Shown one piece after another: positions 55,176-62,098 of a DNA stretch of 64,000 nt; position 1 is the first letter of the stretch; each line of letters begins with the position of its first letter. The stretch comes from Saprospiraceae bacterium. Lineage in GTDB: Bacteria > Bacteroidota > Bacteroidia > Chitinophagales > Saprospiraceae. The translations under genes and the position numbers were made by a program. Under the pieces are notes generated by a model. The model made no database searches and was not told the DNA's origin. It saw nothing but the letters and a program-made list of their open reading frames with translations. The stretch spans positions 124,001 through 188,000 of the forward strand of contig JAEUUO010000020.1 in assembly GCA_016787575.1 (NCBI GenBank), read 5' to 3'.

Positions 55176-55508
55176 ATGGCAAAATTTGAAATCAGCAAAC
55201 GTAAAAACGGAGAATTTCAGTTTAATTTAAAGGCTAACAATGGAGAAGTGATTTTAACAAGTGAAGGCTACTCCTCAAAAACTAGTTGTAAAAGCGGAAT
55301 TAACTCAGTCATTACAAATGCATCCAATGTTTCCAGATATGATTTGAAAGCATCAAAAAACGGGAAATTTTACTTTAACCTAAAAGCCAGTAATGGAAAA
55401 ATTATTGGGACTAGTGAAATGTATTCAACAGAATCTGCAAGAAATAATGGGGTTGATTCTGTAAAGTCTAATGTGCCGGGAGCGCAAATTGTTGATTTGA
55501 CAGTTTAA
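55176..55508 (+). CDS. YegP-like protein (two DUF1508 repeats)
   Basis: 110 residues made of two DUF1508 repeats: FEISKRKNGEFQFNLKANNG with GEVILTSEGYSSK, then YDLKASKNGKFYFNLKASNG with GKIIGTSEMYS. YegP-type proteins are small, stable and of unknown biochemical role. Last gene of the island; frequent on mobile elements and chromosomes alike. Confidence 0.88.
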   Translation: MAKFEISKRKNGEFQFNLKANNGEVILTSEGYSSKTSCKSGINSVITNASNVSRYDLKASKNGKFYFNLKASNGKIIGTSEMYSTESARNNGVDSVKSNVPGAQIVDLTV

Positions 55509-55836
55509 CTCAGTTTCAGATTGAATGGTATCAATTTGGAATCTTTGAATGGAAATCATACCAATAAAAGACCCCTTAAGTATGATTTTAATGAACCGTT
55601 TTATTTTGGTTTAAGGATTTAGTATAGATGCTTTTTATACAGATAACTTACATTCAATTATTGAATCGAATTTAAGGTTAAAAAGCATTTAATTAAAATC
55701 TTACAGTATTAAATAAAAATAGATTTACCTTCGGATAGGTTTATTAAAGTTCAACTTTGTTTAATAGAAAAGGAGGCAAAAAAGGAGGCACAAAAAGTAA
55801 ATCCTTTGTAAATCAATTAGTTAGAAGGGTTTTATG
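55509..55836. other. Right end of island, non-coding
   Basis: No gene seen. It holds the right arm-type repeat and the attachment core. The rest is AT-rich. Confidence 0.6.
55769..55791 (+). repeat. Right arm-type repeat (AAAAGGAGGC units)
   Basis: Same 23 bases and orientation as 39569-39591; 43 bases inside the right attachment core. Confidence 0.8.
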
Positions 55837-55859
55837 TGGTCCCACCTGGGCTCGAACCA
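55834..55859. repeat. Right attachment site (attR core, inside tRNA 3' end)
   Basis: Identical to 39429-39454; spans the T-arm and 3' acceptor strand of the tRNA so that integration keeps the tRNA whole. Confidence 0.93.
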
Positions 55860-55910
55860 GGGACCCTCTGATTATGAGTCAGATGCTCTAACCGGCTGAG
55901 CTATGGGACC
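55837..55910 (-). tRNA. tRNA with CAT anticodon (Met or Ile2)
   Basis: 74 bases fold into a complete cloverleaf on the minus strand: acceptor GGTCCCA/TGGGACC, D-stem GCTC/GAGC, anticodon stem TCTGA/TCAGA with loop CTCATAA, T-stem CCTGG/CCAGG with loop TTCGAGC, discriminator A. CCA is not encoded. CAT could be elongator Met or lysidine-modified Ile2; Met is favoured. It is the island's integration target. Confidence 0.93.
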
Positions 55911-56042
55911 AAAAATTAATTAAGAATTAGAAATTAAGAATTAAAAATCTGATACGTTAATCAAATTCCGGTATTTTATGGGTTTGAACCAGGGACCCTG
56001 GCGCTTTGGGCGCCATGCTCTAACCGGTTGAGCTATGGGACC
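55911..56042 (-). pseudogene. Truncated tRNA-like unit in tandem with the tRNA
   Basis: Offset 132 bases from the real tRNA with 54 bases of identical spacer. The 5' acceptor strand, D-arm and an intact anticodon stem (TGGCG/CGCCA) remain, but the loop CCCAAAG lacks T33 and the 3' T-stem and acceptor are lost, so it cannot function. Confidence 0.8.
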
Positions 56043-56165
56043 AAAAATTAATTAAGAATTAGAAATTAAGAATTAAAAATCTGATACGTTAATCAGAATC
56101 TGGTAAAATAATGGGCTTCACCCGGCTAAGTCATGTGCTCATTTCTTTTCCGGTCTGCCCGGTTT
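56043..56165 (-). pseudogene. Second, more decayed tRNA-like unit
   Basis: The same spacer recurs at 56043, and 132 bases after the previous T-loop comes GGGCTTCACCCGGCTAAG, joining a T-loop remnant to a D-arm remnant with the anticodon arm deleted. No working tRNA. Confidence 0.55.
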
Positions 56166-56211
56166 GAAATGAGTCGGCAAATTTACATATTTGTAGGTTC
56201 TAAGCTAAGGA

Positions 56212-56817
56212 ATGCTCAAAAATATCATCTTCGATTTTGGAAATGTACTGGTAAATCTGGACGAACAGGCTACCATGGAGGCTCTTATGGCGGTTTTAGA
56301 TCCTGAAAAAATGTCCGATTTCTTTGAAATGGCTCTGTTTCCATTTGAAAAAGGTCAGATTTCAGAAGAAGCCTTTTTCAACAGACTTCAAAGACGTTCT
56401 AAACAAGTGATGGATGGGGATTATTATTACCAGGCCTGGAATCAAATGATTTTGGATTTTCCTGAAAATCGAATGCAAATGCTTCGCGAACTTCGAACGA
56501 AATACCAGCTCATTCTGATGAGTAATATCAACATTACCCATCTGAGGTATATCAAACGAATGCTCCAATTACATAATCAAAACCCTGAATTTGAAAACTT
56601 GTTTGACAAGGTATACCTGTCTTTTGAATGTGGAATGAGAAAGCCAGAATCAGAATTTTTTAATTTTATTCTTAAACAGGAAAATATACTTGCAGAAGAG
56701 TGTTTGTTTATAGATGATCGGCAGGAAAATATTGAAACTGCAATTCAACTTGGGATAAAATCGCATCTCCACAATCCGGCTGATGATATTGCAGTATCCA
56801 TTCATTCCATTTTGTAG
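56212..56817 (+). CDS. HAD-family hydrolase (YihX-like)
   Basis: 201 residues. HAD motif I is FDFGNVLVNLD (about 6-16) where the second acidic residue is replaced by Gly-Asn, as in the YihX/HAD-IA group. Motif II ILMSNINITH, motif III lysine in CGMRKPESEFF, and motif IV CLFIDDRQENIETA. YihX is a glucose-1-phosphate phosphatase; other members are dehalogenases. Seven bases separate it from recX, so co-transcription is likely. Confidence 0.88.
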   Translation: MLKNIIFDFGNVLVNLDEQATMEALMAVLDPEKMSDFFEMALFPFEKGQISEEAFFNRLQRRSKQVMDGDYYYQAWNQMILDFPENRMQMLRELRTKYQLILMSNINITHLRYIKRMLQLHNQNPEFENLFDKVYLSFECGMRKPESEFFNFILKQENILAEECLFIDDRQENIETAIQLGIKSHLHNPADDIAVSIHSIL

Positions 56818-56823
56818 TACGCC

Positions 56824-57276
56824 ATGTATTCCACAAAAGATAAAGTTCTCAAGCAGTTACAACACTATTGTGCCTATCAGGATCGATGCCAAATGGAAGT
56901 TGAACAAAAATTAAAACAATTGAGAGTTGATCCAGAATACACAGATGACATTTTTCTGGAATTAATCAAAGATGGTTTTATAAACGAAGAGCGTTTCGCA
57001 AAATCGTATGCACGGGGAAAATTCAGAATTCACCATTGGGGGAAATTAAAAATCAGAAACTACCTGAAAGCTAAACGAATCGGTGAGCCCTTACTTACAA
57101 TAGCATTAAATGAAATTAATCCGGATGAATACTACGAACAATTAAAAATTCAACTGCAAAAAATTTATTCTAGCTATAAGAATAAATCAAAATCAATAAA
57201 TAACCTCATTTCAAAAGGCTATGAACTTGATTTGATTTATCAGGCAGCAGATGATTTGAAATTGAAAGGAGAATGA
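56824..57276 (+). CDS. recX: Regulatory protein RecX
   Basis: 150 residues, three-helix RecX repeats: YCAYQDRCQMEVEQKLKQL, then DGFINEERFAKSYARGKFR and GKLKIRNYLKAKRIGEPLL. RecX binds and restrains RecA filaments. recA is not adjacent here; the gene pairs with the HAD hydrolase instead. Normal length. Confidence 0.9.
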   Translation: MYSTKDKVLKQLQHYCAYQDRCQMEVEQKLKQLRVDPEYTDDIFLELIKDGFINEERFAKSYARGKFRIHHWGKLKIRNYLKAKRIGEPLLTIALNEINPDEYYEQLKIQLQKIYSSYKNKSKSINNLISKGYELDLIYQAADDLKLKGE

Positions 57277-57644
57277 GGAAAATGCTGCAATTTTCCAATG
57301 CTGCAATGCTACAATGTAAGGAAGTCTGTAGAGAAGAAGTCTATAGTCTTTAGGAAATGTAACAATGATTCAATTTTCCAATGATAAGTAATTAATTACA
57401 AGATAGCAACATTAAACCATTGCAGCATTTTCTTTAGTAAATCCCCTCCAACCTCGGCGGGGACGCCGTCGGGAACTAATTATATAGTTATTTTTATTTG
57501 TTTAAATTGAACCATTACAGGATTGTAGTATTGCAGAATTTCTCTACAGACTTCCTTCCTTTTAGTCTATAGACCATTAGACCATTGAACCATTGCAGAA
57601 TTACCCTACAGACTTCTTTTCTATAGACTATAGACTATAGACCC
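57277..57644. repeat. Convergent intergenic region rich in short repeats
   Basis: Contains ATGCTGCAAT-type words at 57286-57316, an inverted pair (AAGGAAGTCTGTAGAGAA near 57318 against 57540-57557), and three tandem TATAGAC heptamers at 57622-57642. No gene is seen. Confidence 0.8.
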
Positions 57645-59249
57645 TTACAACAAACTACTCTGTTTAAAATCATTTTTTTCAGGATAGTCCGTAGTGTAAT
57701 GCAAACCCCTGCTTTCTTTACGCATGCTTGCAGAACGAGTCACTAAATAACCAATGGTAATAAGATTTCGTAGCTCACAAAGTGCAGCTGATAAGGTTGT
57801 GGAATTGTATAGATCTTCTGCTTCTTCATATAGTAAATGCAAGCGATTTAATGCGCGATCAATACGGACGTTGCTACGCACAATCCCAACATAGTAAGAC
57901 ATGACTTCTTTAAGTTCTTTGATACTTTGGGTAATTAATATCAATTCTTTTGGGTGCGCTGTACCGGTTGCATCCCATTCAGGAATATCAGATTTTATTG
58001 AAATTCCCGCAATTTTTTGTTCGATATCCAGTGCAATGCGGTCGGCAAAAACAACTGCTTCAAGTAATGAGTTTGAAGCCAGGCGATTGGCGCCATGCAA
58101 ACCTGTGCAAGTGGACTCGCCACAGGCATATAAATAATCGATCGAACTTCTTCCATTAGCATCTACTTTAATGCCTCCACACATATAATGACAAGCTGGT
58201 ACAACTGGAATCATTTGTTTCATGGGATCAATCCCTATACTAAGGCATTTATCGTAAATCGTAGGAAAGTGTTTCACAAATTCAGCTTTGTCTAAATGCC
58301 TGCAATCCAAACAAACATAATCTTCTCCCCTTGCTTTCAGTTCACTGTCGATGGCGCGTGCTACAATATCTCTGGGAGCCAAAGACAGGCGTTCGTCGTA
58401 TTTATGCATAAACTCCTGACCATCTTTGGTTTTAAGAATACCTCCAAAACCACGTACCGCTTCCGAAATCAGAAAAGCTGGATTTTCACCTGCTGCCTGG
58501 TAAAGTGCGGTCGGATGAAATTGCACGAATTCCATATTTTCCACATGCCCTTTGGCCCGGTAGAGCATGGCAATCCCGTCGCCAGTTGCAATTATTGGAT
58601 TGGTGGTCGTTTTATAAATCTGGCCGGCGCCCCCAGTGGCTAAAACGGTAATTTTTGCTAAATGGGTTTCAACTTCCAGATTTTGAAGATTAAGTAAGTA
58701 AGCACCATAGCATTCAATATCTGGCATAATGCGCGTCACATTGTAACCCAAATGATGTTGGGTAATGACATCAATTGCATAATAATGTTCTAGTATGATT
58801 ACATTTGGAAAACTTGCTGCTTTTTCTAAAAGAGCGCGTTCGATTTCTGCACCTGTTAAGTCGCGGTAGTGTAAAATCCGTTTTTCAGAATGCCCTCCTT
58901 CTCTGGCCAGATCATAATCTTTATCATTGGGTACTTTGTCAAAGCGTGCACCCCAGTCAATCAATTCCTGAACCCTTTGAGGACCTTCTTCAACAACGAT
59001 TTTTACGACCGATTCATCCGACAAATCATCGCCCGCATCCATGGTATCCAAAATATGTTTTTGAAAATCATCTTTGATGCGATCCCAAACAGCTGCAATC
59101 CCTCCTTGTGCATAGCGTGTATTGCATTCTTCTTTTGTAGTTTTACTGACAACCCGAATTACCAATTCCGAATTCTTCTCAGCAAGCTGAATCGCAGTAC
59201 TCAATCCTGCTATACCACTTCCTAATATTAAAACATCTGATTGAATCAA
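57645..59249 (-). CDS. nadB: L-aspartate oxidase
   Basis: 534 residues, full length. First step of NAD synthesis from aspartate: oxidation to iminoaspartate. FAD loop LILGSGIAGLSTAIQLAE (about 7-24), TRYAQGGIAAVWD typical of NadB against fumarate reductase, HSEKRILHYRDLTG, and the second FAD region YACGESTCTGLHGANRLASN. nadA and nadC are not in this window. The island and tRNA do not disturb it. Confidence 0.95.
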   Translation of the reverse strand: MIQSDVLILGSGIAGLSTAIQLAEKNSELVIRVVSKTTKEECNTRYAQGGIAAVWDRIKDDFQKHILDTMDAGDDLSDESVVKIVVEEGPQRVQELIDWGARFDKVPNDKDYDLAREGGHSEKRILHYRDLTGAEIERALLEKAASFPNVIILEHYYAIDVITQHHLGYNVTRIMPDIECYGAYLLNLQNLEVETHLAKITVLATGGAGQIYKTTTNPIIATGDGIAMLYRAKGHVENMEFVQFHPTALYQAAGENPAFLISEAVRGFGGILKTKDGQEFMHKYDERLSLAPRDIVARAIDSELKARGEDYVCLDCRHLDKAEFVKHFPTIYDKCLSIGIDPMKQMIPVVPACHYMCGGIKVDANGRSSIDYLYACGESTCTGLHGANRLASNSLLEAVVFADRIALDIEQKIAGISIKSDIPEWDATGTAHPKELILITQSIKELKEVMSYYVGIVRSNVRIDRALNRLHLLYEEAEDLYNSTTLSAALCELRNLITIGYLVTRSASMRKESRGLHYTTDYPEKNDFKQSSLL

Positions 59250-59506
59250 AATTTGCTTTTTTTTGTAAAGGTAATTTGAATTTCAAGCTTACTTCTAAAA
59301 TTAAACTCTTTGAATCTTTCAAGATTAATTTTTGTAAAGATTCTTAATTTATTTTTAGTTTATCGCAATTATTAATAATATCATAAGGCTAATTTTTAAT
59401 GGAAATCAACAAATCAATAAACTAATGGTTTTTCAAATATCTTTACACAAGCATTCGTTTAATTTGACTTATTCAATTTGTTCTTTTTTAAATTATATTG
59501 AAATAC

Positions 59507-60109
59507 ATGATTCGCCTCACAGAAGCCGTTAAACACCTGATTATTATCAATGTCATCTTATTTTTAGCTGCTTCGACCTTGATGGGAGATTACAAGTATT
59601 TTTTATACCTGTTTTATCCAGAAAGTCCAATGTTTAGGCCCTGGCAGCCGATTACTCACATGTTTATGCATGGGAATATCAATCACATCCTGTTTAACAT
59701 GCTGACCTTGTTTTTTATTGGTCCGATGATGGAAAATGATCTGGGGACGAAGCGATTTTTAACCTATTACCTGGCTTGTGGATTGGGAGGTGCAGTTTTA
59801 CATATTATTTCTAAGTTCATCTTGATCCATTATTTTGGAAATGTTGATGAAATGAACATTCCTGTTGTTGGGGCATCCGGCGCTATAAATGGTTTGTTTA
59901 TCGGTTTGGCCTATTTGTATCCCAATTTACCGATGAGTTTGATGTTTATTCCCATTCCGATTAAAGCAAAATATCTGGCCTTGTTTTTCATTGGTGGAGA
60001 TTTAATCTGGGGACTTAGTGGCTACAATACAGGAATTGCCCATTATGCGCACTTAGGTGGAGCCCTTTTTGGATTTTTAATGCTATACTATTGGCGCAAA
60101 AAATGGTAA
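59507..60109 (+). CDS. Rhomboid intramembrane serine protease (first)
   Basis: 200 residues from the ATG at 59507. Six membrane segments. Catalytic Ser124 in VVGASGAINGLF, catalytic His182 in HYAHLGGALFG, and oxyanion Asn64 in NHILFNMLTL; loop 1 WQPITHMFMHGNINH is present. It cleaves membrane-anchored substrates within the bilayer. Three bases separate it from a second rhomboid gene. Confidence 0.93.
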   Translation: MIRLTEAVKHLIIINVILFLAASTLMGDYKYFLYLFYPESPMFRPWQPITHMFMHGNINHILFNMLTLFFIGPMMENDLGTKRFLTYYLACGLGGAVLHIISKFILIHYFGNVDEMNIPVVGASGAINGLFIGLAYLYPNLPMSLMFIPIPIKAKYLALFFIGGDLIWGLSGYNTGIAHYAHLGGALFGFLMLYYWRKKW

Positions 60110-60112
60110 TCC

Positions 60113-60982
60113 ATGTTTGATTCCATTTATAAAGATCTCAGTTATCGGATTCGAACTGGAGGCTTCTGGTTGCGGGTGATAGTATTATGTGTCATCGTTT
60201 TTATTGCCATCAATTTACTGAAAAGCTATTTCAGCTTTTCCAATGCGGGCTTTCCTGGAGAAATCTATTATGATATAATCAACAGCATCTGTCTGTCATC
60301 TGACCTGTGGCATAATATAAAATTTCCCTGGGTTTGGATCACTTATGTATTCGTGCATGAAGGTTTTTTTCATTTGCTTTGGAATATGTTGTGGCTTTAC
60401 AGCCTATCCAGTATTGTGGAAGATCTGATTGGGCGAAAACGAGCCATTATTATTTTTTTTGAAGCTGCCATTTTCGGTGGTTTGTTTTTCTTGTTGAGTA
60501 CACAAGTATTACCCTGGTATCAAGGCATTGAAGTGCATGCACAGGGTTCGTCTGCTGCTGTAATCGGCCTATTATTCGCTGCAGCTACCATTTCTCCGGA
60601 TTATGGAATCCGTCTCTTGTTTTTAGGAAACATTCCAATTAAATATTTAGCTCTGGCTGTATTGATTCTGGATTTACTATTTGCCGGACAAAACAACAAC
60701 AGTGGTGGACATTTTGCACATATTGGAGGTGCCTTTTGGGGTTGGGCCTACATTAGTTTGCTTCGTAAAGGGGTTGCCATGGATAGCTGGTTGGATTACT
60801 TTTCAAAAAATGACAATCAAAGGCAATTAAAAAGACCTTCTGTACAAAAACGTACGCAATTTAAACCTCCGGTTTCAAAAGAGGAAAAAATGAATGCCAT
60901 CTTGGATAAAATCAGATTACTCGGCATTGAAAAATTAAGTAAGGAAGAAAAGGATTTTTTGGATCAATTTGGAAAAGACTAA
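60113..60982 (+). CDS. Rhomboid intramembrane serine protease (second)
   Basis: 289 residues. Loop 1 WITYVFVHEGFFHLLWNMLW (Asn91), active-site loop HAQGSSAAVIGLL with Ser147, where GxSG becomes GSSA, and His203 in GHFAHIGGAFWG. The C-terminal soluble tail (about 220-289) ends in a small helical module, KLSKEEKDFLDQFG, common in Bacteroidota rhomboids. Tandem with the first rhomboid and 3 bases before the EEP-family gene; the three form an operon. Confidence 0.9.
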   Translation: MFDSIYKDLSYRIRTGGFWLRVIVLCVIVFIAINLLKSYFSFSNAGFPGEIYYDIINSICLSSDLWHNIKFPWVWITYVFVHEGFFHLLWNMLWLYSLSSIVEDLIGRKRAIIIFFEAAIFGGLFFLLSTQVLPWYQGIEVHAQGSSAAVIGLLFAAATISPDYGIRLLFLGNIPIKYLALAVLILDLLFAGQNNNSGGHFAHIGGAFWGWAYISLLRKGVAMDSWLDYFSKNDNQRQLKRPSVQKRTQFKPPVSKEEKMNAILDKIRLLGIEKLSKEEKDFLDQFGKD

Positions 60983-60985
60983 TCC

Positions 60986-62035
60986 ATGCTGCGGTTTCTA
61001 TTATCCGTCAACATTGTCTGGTCTGTGCTTTGCGTAATTTGTTATTTTATTGTAGGCTTGGATCCTTCGCGATTTTGGTTGTTTTCAATCAGCAGTTTAT
61101 TTATACCCGCATTGTTTTTAATAAATATTTTATTTGTTTTATTCTGGGTCGTTTTTCAAATTAAAAATAGCTGGCTTCCAATACTTACTTTATTGATTGG
61201 GTGGACTTGTTGGCAAAAGATGTTTGCTTTTGGTGAAGAATCTGCAAATAAAAAATGTAAACAGGAAGCCATTTCTATAATGACATACAATGTATATGGA
61301 TTAAAACAATTGAAAGACACTTCCAGCTCAAAAATGCAAATTAAAAAATCAAAATTTACTGCATTTATTCGAGAGCATGAACCAGATATTTTGTGCGTAC
61401 AGGAAAATAATTTTTTCTCCGATGATATCATCAACAAAACGGGATTGTATCCTTATTTTCATTATTTAATACAACACGGCGCAGCAATTTATTCGCGCTT
61501 TCCAATATTGGACAAAGGCTTGGTGGAATTTGGTACCAAAACAAACAGTTGCCTATGGGTAGATTTATTGGTTCAGGGCAGAAAGTTACGGGTGTATAGT
61601 GTGCATTTGCAAAGCAATCGGATTACAAAAGAATTGGAACAAATTACAGATGATGAAGATGAAAAAAGCAGTGAAAAAATCAGTACACTCCGAAAAATGC
61701 TTCGCAAATACAAAAACACTGCAATCATTCGCTCTAAACAAGCGCGCCTTGTAAAAGAACATGCATCCCAGTCTCCTCATCCCTGCTTGATAGCGGGGGA
61801 TTTTAACGACACTCCATTTTCTTACAGTTATAAAGTTTTAACAGCTGGACGAGCTGATAGTTTTTTAAAATGCGGAAGTGGCCTGGGTACTACCTATATT
61901 GGCGCGTTGCCTGGATTGCGAATCGATTTTATTTTAGGAGATGAGGATAAAATACAATTTTGTACACATCGGGTATTACACACTTCGTATTCCGATCACA
62001 ATCCAATTTTAGTCAAGAGTTATATAAAATGGTAA
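60986..62035 (+). CDS. Membrane-anchored endonuclease/exonuclease/phosphatase-family protein
   Basis: 349 residues. Three N-terminal membrane segments (about 1-85) are followed by an EEP domain: IMTYNVYGLKQ, DILCVQENNF (metal Glu), LIAGDFNDTPFSYSY, LRIDFILGDE and the closing SDHNPILV. Members hydrolyse phosphodiesters or phosphoesters of DNA, lipids or nucleotides; the active domain may face the periplasm. Third gene of the rhomboid operon, ended by a terminator. Confidence 0.88.
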   Translation: MLRFLLSVNIVWSVLCVICYFIVGLDPSRFWLFSISSLFIPALFLINILFVLFWVVFQIKNSWLPILTLLIGWTCWQKMFAFGEESANKKCKQEAISIMTYNVYGLKQLKDTSSSKMQIKKSKFTAFIREHEPDILCVQENNFFSDDIINKTGLYPYFHYLIQHGAAIYSRFPILDKGLVEFGTKTNSCLWVDLLVQGRKLRVYSVHLQSNRITKELEQITDDEDEKSSEKISTLRKMLRKYKNTAIIRSKQARLVKEHASQSPHPCLIAGDFNDTPFSYSYKVLTAGRADSFLKCGSGLGTTYIGALPGLRIDFILGDEDKIQFCTHRVLHTSYSDHNPILVKSYIKW

Positions 62036-62070
62036 ATCATTTTGTAATAATAAATCTAGCATGAAATAAA

Positions 62071-62093
62071 AAAGGCCCTGATTCAGGGCCTTT
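62071..62093. terminator. Bidirectional terminator
   Basis: Perfect 10-bp arms AAAGGCCCTG and CAGGGCCTTT with loop ATT, flanked by A-rich and T-rich bases. It serves both the rhomboid operon and the convergent ppiD-like gene. Confidence 0.93.
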
Positions 62094-62098
62094 ATATG

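Larger units (their letters stand above)
39429..55859. mobile_element. Integrated genomic island at a tRNA gene (about 16.4 kb)
   Basis: Bounded by a perfect 26-base direct repeat (39429-39454 and 55834-55859) that equals the 3' end of the tRNA(CAT) gene at 55837-55910. Just inside both ends lies the same 23-base sequence built from AAAAGGAGGC units. A tyrosine integrase gene begins 158 bases from the left repeat, followed by an excisionase-like gene, primase, KilAC-like protein, RadC-like protein and a recombination module. No transfer, portal, capsid or tail genes are seen, so it is an integrative island or a decayed/satellite element rather than a full ICE or phage. Confidence 0.9.

Noticed and set aside
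39429..55859. Complete prophage or conjugative element
   Set aside because: No terminase, portal, capsid, tail, relaxase, coupling protein or type IV secretion gene could be recognised.
55978..56042. A second functional tRNA
   Set aside because: The 3' T-stem and acceptor strand are missing and T33 is absent in the anticodon loop.
58296..58643. Forward open frame inside nadB
   Set aside because: Antisense shadow of a well-conserved enzyme gene.
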